This document shows positions 17,151 through 25,587 of a stretch of DNA of 64,000 nucleotides, in pieces. Both the position numbers and the translations under genes were made by a program. The notes beneath the pieces are model-generated. The model saw nothing but the letters and a program-made list of their open reading frames with translations, did not search any database and had not been told where the DNA came from. The stretch's first letter is position 1. Each line of letters starts with the position of its first letter. The stretch comes from Desulfitobacterium chlororespirans DSM 11544 (lineage in GTDB: Bacteria > Bacillota > Desulfitobacteriia > Desulfitobacteriales > Desulfitobacteriaceae), in NCBI RefSeq assembly GCF_900143285.1, contig NZ_FRDN01000014.1, positions 62,001 to 126,000 on the forward strand, read 5' to 3'.

Positions 17151-17417
17151 GTGGATAAGCTTGATTTGATTCTCGAAAGATTAACATCAATGGATGACAG
17201 AATAACTTCAATGGACAGAGCCCTAAGGGCAGAAATGAAGTCCTTAAATGATAAGATTGAACTTGTTTCTGATGAAGTTCGTCGCGCTTCAGCAAAGGTG
17301 GATCATGTTTCGCAAATGCAAAAACTTACTTGGGAAGCTATAAAGGATTTAGACAAGGAAGTCATCAGACACAACGATGAAATTCAGGTTATTGATAGCA
17401 AAATTAAAGCCTTGTAA
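17151..17417 (+). CDS. Coiled-coil hypothetical protein, 88 aa
   Basis: The protein is one continuous amphipathic helix. Heptad-like repeats (LERLTSMDDRITSMDRAL, LNDKIELVSDEV, IKDLDKEVIRHNDEIQVIDSKI) predict a coiled coil from end to end. It starts at GTG 17151 after a strong AGGAGG. Similar short proteins occur in Firmicutes as stand-alone genes, and some belong to mobile elements. No catalytic or membrane part is present, so a scaffolding or oligomer role is possible but unproven. Confidence 0.7.
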   Translation: MDKLDLILERLTSMDDRITSMDRALRAEMKSLNDKIELVSDEVRRASAKVDHVSQMQKLTWEAIKDLDKEVIRHNDEIQVIDSKIKAL

Positions 17418-17513
17418 ATGTAATCCATATCCGGCCCGGAGATCCCTGACCGGTTTTCTTTTTAGAATTATTACTTTACATAATATCTATTATAGGACTC
17501 AAAATAAAAAAAT

Positions 17514-17561
17514 AAAGACCTTCCCTTTCTGAGTTCCTCACTGCCATTTGGGAAGGTCTTT
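17514..17561 (-). terminator. Rho-independent terminator, usable in both directions
   Basis: AAAGACCTTCCC (17514-17525) pairs perfectly with GGGAAGGTCTTT (17550-17561). Read on the minus strand it is followed by TATTTTTTTATTTT, so it chiefly ends the minus-strand gene at 17600. Confidence 0.8.
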
Positions 17562-17599
17562 AAATACACCATATATAAGCCACTGAGCTCCGAGTTAAA

Positions 17600-17830
17600 C
17601 TAAATATTTTCGTTTTTAATTTTAAACGTTTTTATGGGTTGTTTAGTTCTAATATCTTCAGTGTTGATTATAATTTCCTCAATTTCAATACCCGCAAAAT
17701 CGGCTGTCGATTCTATACACTGACAGCAATTATCACAGATTTTTTCACTGTTTAATTCACAGCGGTCACATTCACCGCATTCGCTGCAAAGTCGATTCTC
17801 CAGAACACAAGGTTCACCGTATTGTTTCAT
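17600..17830 (-). CDS. Cysteine-rich small protein, 76 aa
   Basis: The N-terminal half packs eight cysteines into about 32 residues (CVLENRLCSECGECDRCEL then KICDNCCQCI), a pattern suited to binding zinc or iron-sulfur clusters. The C-terminal half is acidic then basic (IEIEEIIINTEDIRTKQPIKTFKIKNE) with no cysteine. A GGAG nine bases upstream supports the start. I do not recognise the family. It sits next to a D,D-carboxypeptidase but with its own gap and terminator, so no functional link is implied. Confidence 0.65.
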   Translation of the reverse strand: MKQYGEPCVLENRLCSECGECDRCELNSEKICDNCCQCIESTADFAGIEIEEIIINTEDIRTKQPIKTFKIKNENI

Positions 17831-17876
17831 GATTCAGCACTCCAATGTTTAATAAACTGACCCTAGTCATCTTAGA

Positions 17877-18935
17877 CTACGGTACGAAAAATCCTGGTAT
17901 ATTATAAAACGCATCCGGACTGCTTAAAATATTTTTTAAAGCCGACCGTGTTCGTATCTTAGCCATTCCTTGGTCCAATAGCTCAACAGTATCCGTATAA
18001 CGCTGCTTGCTGCCTAATAAGACCAACAAAAGGTCGCCATCCTCACTTGTGACATATGTTACAAGGCACTGGCCGGCTTCGGTTGTGGTCCCTGTTTTAA
18101 GCCCCTGATCTCCCGGATAAATACCTAAAAGTTGATTCGTATTGGAGATTTCCCGGATCTGCTTCCAACCGTTGGCATCGGTCCATTCTACCGATGCCTT
18201 TTTTTGATTGATATAATCCATGAGTACAGGGGTTTCCGTTACCTTTGCAGCAATAATGGCTAAATCTTTGGCAGTAGTATATTGATCTTCTGCCGGCATA
18301 CCATCGGCTGTTTTAAACTGACTATCCTTACAACCGAGTTCAGCGGCATAACTGTTCATGGCCTGAATAAACTGCTCCTTAGTGCCATAAGCTGCCACAG
18401 CTAAAGCATTGGCGGCGTCATTGGCACTGAATACATACATTGCCGTAAATAAGTCCTTGACAAGTATCTTATCCCCAGGCTTAAAGCCAAGAACAGAGCC
18501 TTCTACCTTAACTTCCTCTCCTAAGATAATGAGCTCGTCCGCTTGAAGCTTTTCATGAACAAGAAGCCCGGTTAAAAGTTTTACTGTGCTGGCAGGTGCC
18601 CGGTGTGTATCCCCGTTTTTCTCCAGAAGCCTCTCCCCTGTTTGCAAGTTAAGCATAAGATAGCTGGAGTCTTCAGGAGGCATAAATTGATTAGCGTCCA
18701 CTTGACTCAGGGACGTCTTGGTCAGGTTGAGGCTGCTCTTTCCGGCACCTTTGTCAAGAGATGCCCCTTTATCCGGATTCTCTTGACCGTTTAAGAGATT
18801 AGAACTTAGAGTATGAAGAGTACTCGCTAAATCCGTTCGATCCAACAAGCCTGGAAAAAAGGTTAAAACGATTGCCCCTGTCATAATCATCGTTAAAAAC
18901 GTAAGGAAAACTCTTTTCCTTGATTTTTTACTCAT
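17877..18935 (-). CDS. D-alanyl-D-alanine carboxypeptidase (PBP5/DacF family)
   Basis: A low-molecular-weight penicillin-binding protein that trims the terminal D-Ala of cell-wall stem peptides. A basic N-terminus and one hydrophobic segment (FLTFLTMIMTGAIVLTFF) form a signal or anchor. The serine peptidase S11 motifs are complete: S-x-x-K in APASTVKLL, S-x-N in VFSANDAANAL and K-T-G in GLKTGTTTEAG. At 352 aa it lacks the long C-terminal extension of DacA. A second member of the family is at 48296-49567. The next gene upstream on the same strand is a cell-wall M23 peptidase. Confidence 0.92.
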   Translation of the reverse strand: MSKKSRKRVFLTFLTMIMTGAIVLTFFPGLLDRTDLASTLHTLSSNLLNGQENPDKGASLDKGAGKSSLNLTKTSLSQVDANQFMPPEDSSYLMLNLQTGERLLEKNGDTHRAPASTVKLLTGLLVHEKLQADELIILGEEVKVEGSVLGFKPGDKILVKDLFTAMYVFSANDAANALAVAAYGTKEQFIQAMNSYAAELGCKDSQFKTADGMPAEDQYTTAKDLAIIAAKVTETPVLMDYINQKKASVEWTDANGWKQIREISNTNQLLGIYPGDQGLKTGTTTEAGQCLVTYVTSEDGDLLLVLLGSKQRYTDTVELLDQGMAKIRTRSALKNILSSPDAFYNIPGFFVP

Positions 18936-19069
18936 ATCTTGCCTTCTTTATAAGGTGATAAGATCTACTGAATTCAATAAGGTTACTGAATTCCTTTCTC
19001 TACTCCGGGACAATATCGACCTCTATATATAATAATGAATTTTAGCCCTAAGGGCAAGCCCATCATGAA

Positions 19070-19101
19070 ATTACCAACCAATTGGCAATTTGGTTGGTAA
19101 T
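19070..19101. terminator. Inverted repeat downstream of the M23 peptidase gene
   Basis: ATTACCAACC (19070-19079) pairs with GGTTGGTAAT (19092-19101). Only a weak T-run follows on the minus strand. The same ten-base arm forms the core of the 50-bp palindrome at 62599. Confidence 0.5.
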
Positions 19102-19116
19102 AGGGTCATTCTGCTT

Positions 19117-19935
19117 CTAACTCTGACTTTGCTGCCAGATATATAGGAAAGGATAAGGATTCACCCACTCGCCATTAGGAAGTTCAATACCAAAGTGCAG
19201 ATGATCCGGAGTTGTCAGAGCATCCCCCGTATGTCCCAATGTCCCCAAAAAATCCCCTTTCCTAACTTCTTGGCCTTCCTGGAGTTGAGGGTTTATGGTG
19301 TTTAGATGAGCATAGTAATAATAGTTGCCATCCTCTCCCCTAACCCCTACCCGTTCTCCACCAAGGCGATTCCAGCCCAGCTTCTCAACTTTGCCGTTGC
19401 CAACACTGATGATGGGAATGCCTTCTGCACCAAAAATGTCCGTTCCCTCATGTCTGCGTACTCCACCCTCCCGGTCTGCCCCAAAGGTATCCATGTACCA
19501 GACCTGACCTATCACCGGAAAAGCAAAACGGCCCGGCTCATAAAAGGGATAAGTTAAAAGAATCTGCCTCCGCCCAAGGATTTGTTGAACAACATCTTCA
19601 CTAATTTGGATTTCCGTGTTTTTCCAAACAATATCTTGAAGCGCTATGCCCTGTTGGAGCTGTTGGATGAGGTAATGCTCTTCATCTATTTCAACGCTGC
19701 TTCGTATGGCTATTAAATCCGCCCAAGCCCCGGGGGAAATCCTCTCCCCTTCTTTCTGACATTGCAACACAAGTTCGGCAGGCAGATTCGTGAGATAAGG
19801 ATAGATATCAGCGGAGATCTTAGGCGGTTTATGAATGCCCTTCCAGGCGACCGCGCTGATCAGGATTACCGCAAGCAGCTTCAGGAACAAAGTCCAGTGC
19901 TTTTGTCTCGGTTTAAAGCCTTTGCGCATCCTCAT
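19117..19935 (-). CDS. M23 family metallopeptidase, membrane-anchored
   Basis: A LytM-type zinc endopeptidase acting on peptidoglycan outside the membrane. The basic N-terminus and segment LFLKLLAVILISAVAW anchor it. The zinc site is H-x(n)-D in VRRHEGTDIFGAEG plus H-x-H in DHLHFGIEL, the standard M23 set. The middle region (about residues 40-130) has no known domain. Length 272 aa. Firmicutes have many such enzymes, some acting in spore engulfment (SpoIIQ-like), but the window gives no sporulation promoter to support that. Confidence 0.88.
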   Translation of the reverse strand: MRMRKGFKPRQKHWTLFLKLLAVILISAVAWKGIHKPPKISADIYPYLTNLPAELVLQCQKEGERISPGAWADLIAIRSSVEIDEEHYLIQQLQQGIALQDIVWKNTEIQISEDVVQQILGRRQILLTYPFYEPGRFAFPVIGQVWYMDTFGADREGGVRRHEGTDIFGAEGIPIISVGNGKVEKLGWNRLGGERVGVRGEDGNYYYYAHLNTINPQLQEGQEVRKGDFLGTLGHTGDALTTPDHLHFGIELPNGEWVNPYPFLYIWQQSQS

Positions 19936-19996
19936 TTCCCTCTCCCCTCTCTACAATGCATAATATGGGGGGAAAGGCCGGATTAGAAGTATAACC

Positions 19997-20157
19997 AGTG
20001 CCCTGTCAACCTTAAAATTACAATATAATGGCGAGCCAATTTACAGCAAGACAAGGCGGAGGATTGAGGCAAACCGAGGGTATGGCGATTGACGACAACG
20101 CAGTATTGCTGTAAATTGGCCGCCAGGATATATAAGGTTTAGGGTCGACAGGGCACT
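19997..20157. mobile_element. 161-bp palindromic MITE, copy 2 (inverted)
   Basis: The left terminal repeat AGTGCCCTGTCAACC is intact and the right end differs at one base (GGTCGACAGGGCACT). Read on the minus strand it matches the copy at 4892-5052 over its full length with about ten differences. Its last bases CT, with the neighbouring A, provide the TAG stop codon of the LysM gene that follows, so the insertion has rewritten that protein's C-terminus. Confidence 0.85.
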
Positions 20158-20524
20158 AGGGCTGATGCTGATTTTTTGAGATAGGAGTATAGATTACTTG
20201 ACCGGTTTGTATAGTGGTATCTGTGAGCTGATTGTACTCCATAATTTTAAGAACAAGCGTACGGGTATCGATTTGCAGGTCGGAGTTCTCAGCTAAGGAC
20301 CAAAGAGTGTCCCCGGATTGAACGATTTGTGGCTGGAAAGCAAGGTCCTCTACCCTGCTGTTTGCCTGGCTCCAGTCCCAGAAGAACCAGCCCATACTGC
20401 CAAAGACCATGAGGAAAAGCAGCATATAAGAACACAGCTGCCTTTGCAGTTGTTTCATTCGATAATTCCGATAGTTTCTATAATGGCCTCTGTAGTTCCG
20501 GACGGAAGAAGAACAAGCACTCAT
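20156..20524 (-). CDS. yneA: YneA-like SOS cell-division suppressor (TM + LysM)
   Basis: In Bacillus YneA is made during the SOS response and delays septation. This protein (122 aa) has the same plan: a short basic N-terminus with R/Y repeats (NYRGHYRNYRNYR), one membrane segment (SYMLLFLMVFGSMGWFFW) and a LysM domain (VQSGDTLWSLAENSD ... NQLTDTTIQTGQVIYTP). It is transcribed divergently from lexA with LexA boxes between them, as in Bacillus. The ribosome binding site is AGAGGGGG. Its stop codon is supplied by the adjacent MITE, so the native C-terminus may have been a few residues longer. Confidence 0.85.
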   Translation of the reverse strand: MSACSSSVRNYRGHYRNYRNYRMKQLQRQLCSYMLLFLMVFGSMGWFFWDWSQANSRVEDLAFQPQIVQSGDTLWSLAENSDLQIDTRTLVLKIMEYNQLTDTTIQTGQVIYTPISKNQHQP

Positions 20525-20564
20525 ATTAATCCCCCTCTATGTTCCCGTTAAAACTAAATAAATA

Positions 20565-20578
20565 CGAACATCAGTTCC
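20565..20578. promoter_or_regulatory. LexA box 1
   Basis: CGAACATCAGTTCC matches the Gram-positive LexA consensus CGAAC-N4-GTTCG except for the last base. It lies closer to yneA. Confidence 0.75.
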
Positions 20579-20622
20579 TGAGAACAGTATACGGAAACCG
20601 GGAAGATTCGTCAATACTTTTT

Positions 20623-20636
20623 CGAACATTTGTTTG
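20623..20636. promoter_or_regulatory. LexA box 2, overlapping the lexA promoter
   Basis: CGAACATTTGTTTG fits CGAAC-N4-GTTCG with one mismatch. It overlaps the -35 hexamer of the lexA promoter, consistent with autorepression. Confidence 0.8.
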
Positions 20637-20662
20637 CACATAAGAATATTTAATGCTAAAAT
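20634..20662 (+). promoter_or_regulatory. Sigma-A type promoter of lexA
   Basis: TTGCAC (20634-20639) and TAAAAT (20657-20662) are 17 bases apart. LexA box 2 covers the -35. Confidence 0.7.
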
Positions 20663-20693
20663 AGGTTTAGAACATATGAAAGGGGGAAATTTG

Positions 20694-21308
20694 GTGTATC
20701 CAGATTTATCGCAAAGACAGACCGATATCTTGGAGTATATTAAACGGGTTATTCGAGAAAAGGGTTATCCCCCCTCTGTCCGCGAAATAGGCGATGCCGT
20801 TGGCTTGATGTCCAGTTCCACTGTTCACGGGCATTTGCAGACCATTGAGGAAAAGGGGTACATACGCCGCGATCCCACAAAACCTCGCGCCATTGAGATA
20901 TTAGACAGCTCCAGTGATGCTAATGAGAAAAAGACTGTTTTTGTCCCCATTATTGGCAGAGTAACCGCCGGGCAGCCTATTTTAGCCCAGGAGAATATCG
21001 AAGATACGTTCCCGCTTCCTATTGATGTGGTTAACTCAGATACAGTGTTCATGTTGAGAGTCAAAGGCGAAAGTATGATTGATGCGGGAATTATGGATGG
21101 GGACCTTATTTTAGTACGCCAGCAAAAAGTGGCCCGTAATGGCGAGATCGTCGTGGCCATGATTGATGAAGAAGCTACGGTAAAACGGTTCTACAAGGAA
21201 AAAACACTGATTCGCCTGCAACCTGAAAATCCTTATATGGAGCCTATCTACTCTCAGGATGTCACCATCTTGGGCAAAGTTATTGGGGTATTTCGTATTT
21301 TACACTGA
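20694..21308 (+). CDS. lexA: LexA repressor, SOS response
   Basis: The N-terminal winged helix reads [32 protein letters not shown] followed by [18 protein letters not shown], very close to Bacillus LexA. The self-cleavage site Ala-Gly is in [11 protein letters not shown]. The catalytic Ser is in [12 protein letters not shown] and the Lys in [12 protein letters not shown] place the start at GTG 20694, seven bases after AAAGGGGG, giving 204 aa, the usual size; upstream in-frame codons lie inside the promoter region. It represses itself and yneA through the two boxes upstream. A terminator follows at 21330. Confidence 0.95.
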   Translation: MYPDLSQRQTDILEYIKRVIREKGYPPSVREIGDAVGLMSSSTVHGHLQTIEEKGYIRRDPTKPRAIEILDSSSDANEKKTVFVPIIGRVTAGQPILAQENIEDTFPLPIDVVNSDTVFMLRVKGESMIDAGIMDGDLILVRQQKVARNGEIVVAMIDEEATVKRFYKEKTLIRLQPENPYMEPIYSQDVTILGKVIGVFRILH

Positions 21309-21329
21309 TTTATAAAGTACAGGGCAGCC

Positions 21330-21377
21330 AAAGCAGACCTCCATTCCACACTGATGTGGGTGGATGCCTGCTTTTCT
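21330..21377 (+). terminator. Rho-independent terminator of lexA
   Basis: AAAGCAG (21330-21336) pairs with CTGCTTTT, with inner pairing TCCA/TGGA and CCAC/GTGG, then TCTTATT. Confidence 0.75.
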
Positions 21378-21465
21378 TATTATAAAAATACAAATGTCAG
21401 ACAGGATTTTTATGGTAGAATGGATTTATTGTTATGTATACTGCAAAACGTGAGGTGAAGAAATC

Positions 21466-22266
21466 GTGACAGACAAAAAAATCATAGTACAATTTACGAC
21501 GCTGACATTTTGCATAGCTTATCTTGTGTCGGGTGCTTTGATTGCGCTTGGGCAATTCGGATATTCGGTTCACAATTGGGTTCACTCGTTACAGGAATTT
21601 GGGATGAATATTCCTTTTGCAATCTATATTTTGTCGCCCGCTATTGCCTCATATATCGTTCTGAAGAAAAATAACAAAATAGCAGATCTTAAGGAATGGT
21701 TGAAAACCGTTTTTTACGCCAAAAATAATATCTCTCTCTATTTGTACGTTGTTGCAGGGCTTGCACTGTATTTTTTGATACATCTTGCAGTTTCAGGCCG
21801 TACGGAAATGGTGCTGCCATTTTATACGTTCTTCCTTGCCCTGCCTGGTAATCTTATTATCGGTGGCTTAGAGGAAGCTGGCTGGATGTACATATTGCAG
21901 CCTGAGCTTGACAAAAAATATGGCTTTGTTTTATCTTCTGTCTTTGTTGGCATCATTTGGACTTTATGGCATATCCCTCTCTTCTTCATTCCGGGGACGA
22001 ATCACGGCGAGGGACTCATTAACTTTTGGATGTTTGCAGTTCAACTCATGGCCTTTCGGTTTTTCAACGGGGCAATCTATAAAATATCAGGAAAAGGCCG
22101 TGTGTTTATGTGCGTATTATTCCACACCATATTCAATGCGGCATCCCCCCTCTTTGGCACCATGACGATGACTTGGGCGGGAACAATTGCCGCAAATGCT
22201 GTGATTGTTCTTGTTTCAATGGTAACCGTTATGATATACGACCAAAAGAGCAGGCGAATAGTATAA
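21466..22266 (+). CDS. CPBP family intramembrane metalloprotease
   Basis: A polytopic membrane protein (266 aa, about seven hydrophobic segments) of the CAAX protease/bacteriocin-processing family. The three conserved metal-site elements are present: the EE pair in GGLEEAGWMYILQP, His in TLWHIPLFF and His in LFHTIFNA. In the usual EExxxR motif the Arg is replaced (EEAGWMY), a variation seen in the family. Members process peptides or confer immunity; the substrate is unknown. It starts with GTG after GAGGTG. It stands alone and is somewhat more AT-rich than its neighbours. Confidence 0.85.
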   Translation: MTDKKIIVQFTTLTFCIAYLVSGALIALGQFGYSVHNWVHSLQEFGMNIPFAIYILSPAIASYIVLKKNNKIADLKEWLKTVFYAKNNISLYLYVVAGLALYFLIHLAVSGRTEMVLPFYTFFLALPGNLIIGGLEEAGWMYILQPELDKKYGFVLSSVFVGIIWTLWHIPLFFIPGTNHGEGLINFWMFAVQLMAFRFFNGAIYKISGKGRVFMCVLFHTIFNAASPLFGTMTMTWAGTIAANAVIVLVSMVTVMIYDQKSRRIV

Positions 22267-22268
22267 AA

Positions 22269-22305
22269 AGCCCTGAACTCCGCTGACTAAACGGCTTTCA
22301 GGGCT
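22269..22305. terminator. Bidirectional terminator between CPBP protease and ddl
   Basis: AGCCCTGAA (22269-22277) pairs with TTCAGGGCT (22297-22305) between two convergent genes. On the minus strand the hairpin is followed by TTTTTATAC. Confidence 0.75.
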
Positions 22306-22318
22306 GTGTACCGATATA

Positions 22319-23404
22319 CTAACGGGATATTTTCCGGGAACGGCTGTCTCTGAAGCGCTGGAAGCCCAGTTCGATCAACTGGGTGATCAATTCAGTGTAA
22401 GGAATGCCGCTGGCTTCCCAAAGCTTGGGGTACATAGAGATCTGAGTGAACCCCGGCATGGTATTGATTTCGTTGATGTAGATCTGACTGCCTTCTGTAA
22501 CAAAGAAATCCACCCGGCTTAAGCCGCAGGCTTCGACGGCTTTGAAGGCAGCAACAGCTTTTTCCTGCAAACTCCTGACAACCTCGGGAGCCAAAGGAGC
22601 GGGAATCACCAGCTGAGAGCCGGCGTCGATGTATTTGGCTTCATAATCATAGAAATCCTTGGCGGGAAGAATCTCTCCCGGAACACTGGCTTGGGCATCC
22701 TCATTGCCCAGGACGCTCAGCTCAATCTCACGACCTACGATGTTTTGCTCGATGACAATTTTGCGATCGTATTCCGCGGCGAGTTGGAGGGCCTGGATGA
22801 GCTCCTCTCTGTCCCGTGCTTTGGAAATACCCACACTGGAGCCTAAATTAGCAGGCTTGACAAAGCAAGGATAGCCCAGCGAGTGTTCAATATTATCAAG
22901 CAGTTGCTCCATCGGTTTCTGGAGCATGGTTCTAAGTACGGTAAGATAAGGGGCTTGGGGCAGGCCCGCTTCAGTAAAAACTGCTTTCATACGGTCTTTA
23001 TCCATACCCAGAGCGGAGCCGAGCACCCCGGAACCGGCGTAAGGAACATTAGCCATTTCAAACAAGCCCTGGATGGTCCCATCCTCTCCAAAGGGTCCGT
23101 GAAGAACGGGAAAAATCAAAGCAAACTTGCCTTCTTGAGGAAGGGAACTGCCGTCTAAGGCGATAAAGCGGGGGTTCGTAGGATCGTGGGCAAGAATGAC
23201 AGGAATACCCTGTAGTGTGGGGTCTTGCTGCCATTGTTCAGGACGTATTCCCCAATGCCATTGGCCGTTTTTGGCAATGCCAATCGTCTCTACAGCATAC
23301 TTTTCTTGATCAATGGCCTTAAGTACAGAACTGGCAGAGTTCAGGGAAACCTCATGTTCTCCGGATTGACCTCCGAAGAGAATAATAATCTTTTGCCGTG
23401 TCAT
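22319..23404 (-). CDS. ddl: D-alanine--D-alanine ligase
   Basis: ATP-grasp ligase that makes D-Ala-D-Ala for peptidoglycan. The N-terminal motif IILFGGQSGEHEVSLNSA, the central VKPANLGSSVGISKA and the C-terminal EINTMPGFTQISMYPKLW are diagnostic. I chose the second Met (23404) because the purine-rich AGAGGATGGG would then be upstream; the first Met (23416) is flush against it. The length is 361 aa. The next genes on the same strand (signal peptidase and others) are separated from it by about 150 bases without visible link. Confidence 0.95.
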   Translation of the reverse strand: MTRQKIIILFGGQSGEHEVSLNSASSVLKAIDQEKYAVETIGIAKNGQWHWGIRPEQWQQDPTLQGIPVILAHDPTNPRFIALDGSSLPQEGKFALIFPVLHGPFGEDGTIQGLFEMANVPYAGSGVLGSALGMDKDRMKAVFTEAGLPQAPYLTVLRTMLQKPMEQLLDNIEHSLGYPCFVKPANLGSSVGISKARDREELIQALQLAAEYDRKIVIEQNIVGREIELSVLGNEDAQASVPGEILPAKDFYDYEAKYIDAGSQLVIPAPLAPEVVRSLQEKAVAAFKAVEACGLSRVDFFVTEGSQIYINEINTMPGFTQISMYPKLWEASGIPYTELITQLIELGFQRFRDSRSRKISR

Positions 23405-23556
23405 TGGCGTACCCATCCTCTCTATTCTATTTAGTTAGAAAATAGCCCAGAAAACCTGAAAACAGTGCTTGGGTGTACGGATGTACATAAAGCTGCACAA
23501 GCCAAGCAACAGGTCTACTCTATACTATATGCACAGGGGTGAAAAGGCTGCCTAAA

Positions 23557-24126
23557 TCAATCGATAGTTCCAATATGGTTAAGCGGCCAATAACGAAATA
23601 AGGTCATTCCGGAGATGTTTTCAATCGGCAGGAAGCCCCATTCCCGGGAATCGGCACTGCTATTGCGGTTATCTCCCATAACAAAAACAGAACCTTCCGG
23701 AACTACTAAAGGCTCAAGATTTTTAATTTGAGGCTCCATAACGTATGGCTCTTCCACCTCCTGGCCATTGATATAGGTCTTATGATCCTTGATCTCAATG
23801 GTATCCCCCGGCAAAGCAATCAAACGTTTGATAAAATCGTCGGAAGAGTGGGCGCTGGAAGGCGGATGGAAAACAATGATATCCCCTCGTTCAAAATCAC
23901 CAAAATGCTTAAAAAAGAACTTATCGACAATAATCCGGTCCTGGAGCTGAATCGTCGGCAGCATGGAGCCGGTGGGAACTAACCTGGCCTCCAGCACAAA
24001 GGTGCGGATGACCCAGGATAGGGCAAAGGCAATAATCACAATCTCGATGATTTCAATAATGGTTTTAAACATACTCTTCGCTTTTATTTTGATATCTTGT
24101 TCTTTGATATCTTGTTCGTTTTCCAT
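23557..24126 (-). CDS. lepB: Signal peptidase I
   Basis: Membrane serine protease that removes signal peptides. One N-terminal membrane segment (IIEIVIIAFALSWVI) is followed by the nucleophile region VPTGSMLPTIQ, the general base Lys in DFIKRLIALPGD, and the conserved MGDNRNSSADSREWG box. The length is 189 aa, typical of Gram-positive SipS-like enzymes. ATG 24126 is preferred over GTG 24135 because GTGAGG lies eight bases before it. The extreme N-terminus contains a 15-bp tandem duplication (EQDIK twice). It begins 11 bases after the upstream gene stops, so they are probably co-transcribed. Confidence 0.93.
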   Translation of the reverse strand: MENEQDIKEQDIKIKAKSMFKTIIEIIEIVIIAFALSWVIRTFVLEARLVPTGSMLPTIQLQDRIIVDKFFFKHFGDFERGDIIVFHPPSSAHSSDDFIKRLIALPGDTIEIKDHKTYINGQEVEEPYVMEPQIKNLEPLVVPEGSVFVMGDNRNSSADSREWGFLPIENISGMTLFRYWPLNHIGTID

Positions 24127-24136
24127 GGTGTGCACC

Positions 24137-25399
24137 TCACTTTAGTAATCCCTGTTCCCAAAGTTTTTGAGCCGCTAATAGATTGCCAAACTTAATATAA
24201 TTCATGGAAACCCCGCCTTGCTGATAAGCGATAAAGGGGTCACGCATAGGGCCGTCCGCGGAGAACTCGCTGGTCGCGCCTTGGATAAAGGTTCCCCCGG
24301 CCATAATGACTTCATCTTCATACCCCGGCATTCCCGAGGGAATGGGCAGGACATGGCTGTCAACAGGCGAGCCCTTCTGGAAACCCTGACAAAAAGCAAT
24401 CATCGCCTCCCGGGAATTGAGTTTAACAGCTTGAATCAGATCCGTCCGCGGGGTATCGGGAAGAGGATTGACTTCGAACCCTAAGGCCTGCCAAAAGGCA
24501 GCGGAAAAAATCGCTCCCCGAATCGCCTCACTTACGGTCAAAGGACTGAAGAACAGCCCTTGGTAGAACTGCAGCTGCCAGCTGAGGGTCGCCCCCACCT
24601 CTCCGCCAATCCCCGGAGCAGTTAAGCGGCAGGCGGCTTTCGCAACAAGCTCTTGTTTGCCGGCAATATATCCTCCTGTAGGAGCTAAACTCCCCCCTAG
24701 GTTTTTAATCAGGGATCCCGCCATGAGGTCGGCTCCCACATCCCCGGGTTCACATTTTTCCACAAGTTCACCGTAACAATTATCCACAAAAATAATCAGG
24801 TGAGGAAAATGCTCACGGACATAAGCCACAAAGGCGGCGATTTGCTCCATATGAAGGGAATTGCGCCAGGCATAACCCCGGGAACGCTGGAGAATAAGCA
24901 TTTTTGTATTGGGCTTTATCCCTTGACTCACCAGAGCATACTGAACAGTTCCTTCTTCACTGAGAGGAACCGAGTCATAGGATACCCCAAAATCCTTAAG
25001 GCTCCCCTGCCCTGTTCCCCGGATGCCAATCACCTCTTCCAGTGTATCATAAGGATCTCCTGTAACGGAAATAAAATGATCACCGGGCCGGAGAGCACCG
25101 AATAAGGCTGTGGCAATGGCATGGGTTCCCGATACAAATTGTCCCCGCACCAAAGCGGCTTCCGTGCCCAGGATGCGGGCCATCACCCGATCCAGAGTTT
25201 CTCTGCCGCTGTCCCCCAGGCCATAGCCTGTAGTGCCCTGTAAATGATAGGTGCTTACCCTTTCTTCCTGAAAAGCTGCCAGGACTTTGGCATGATTATA
25301 TTCGGCAATATCAAGAACAGGCTTTTCCTGCAGCTTTAAAAGCTGCTCGGCCTGATTTTTCGCCTCGATAATTTTACTGGGCAGATGATCCAAAAACAA
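24137..25399 (-). CDS. Methionine gamma-lyase-like PLP protein (aluminium-resistance family, YnbB-like)
   Basis: A PLP enzyme of fold type I, 420 aa. The cofactor Lys is in MAGSLIKNLGG, with the preceding FVDNCYGELVE carrying the Asp that contacts the pyridine ring. Conserved stretches LQGTTGYGLGDSGRETLD and RGQFVSGTHAIATALFG match the family annotated as 'aluminium resistance protein' or methionine gamma-lyase family, usually beside hflX and spoVK in Firmicutes, as here. The true substrate is not established for the family. The ribosome binding site is GAGG before ATG at 25399. Confidence 0.85.
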   Translation of the reverse strand: MFLDHLPSKIIEAKNQAEQLLKLQEKPVLDIAEYNHAKVLAAFQEERVSTYHLQGTTGYGLGDSGRETLDRVMARILGTEAALVRGQFVSGTHAIATALFGALRPGDHFISVTGDPYDTLEEVIGIRGTGQGSLKDFGVSYDSVPLSEEGTVQYALVSQGIKPNTKMLILQRSRGYAWRNSLHMEQIAAFVAYVREHFPHLIIFVDNCYGELVEKCEPGDVGADLMAGSLIKNLGGSLAPTGGYIAGKQELVAKAACRLTAPGIGGEVGATLSWQLQFYQGLFFSPLTVSEAIRGAIFSAAFWQALGFEVNPLPDTPRTDLIQAVKLNSREAMIAFCQGFQKGSPVDSHVLPIPSGMPGYEDEVIMAGGTFIQGATSEFSADGPMRDPFIAYQQGGVSMNYIKFGNLLAAQKLWEQGLLK

Positions 25400-25479
25400 T
25401 GATGAAACCTCCTCGCTGTATCCACTTCCTTAATATAGCTTCCCTAATATAGCGCCACGTCCCCATTCCGCCCCCGCGG

Positions 25480-25575
25480 CAGTCTGAATTTCCAGCTGCT
25501 GCGTTGTCGCCGAGCCGTGTGTCGCCCATGGACGCAGCACCACTGCGCCTCACTTTTCCGCCTTACAGACTAAAG
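25480..25575. repeat. Non-coding segment resembling a decayed MITE
   Basis: This 96-base stretch in the gap before hflX shares short blocks in the same order with the 161-bp MITEs: CTGCGTTGTCG, then CCTCA, then TCCGCCTTAC (CCGCCTTG in the MITE). It is flanked by CAGTCTG and CAGACT, a short inverted repeat. It may be a diverged relative of that element. The similarity is visible by eye only. Confidence 0.4.
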
Positions 25576-25587
25576 CCTGCCACTGCA

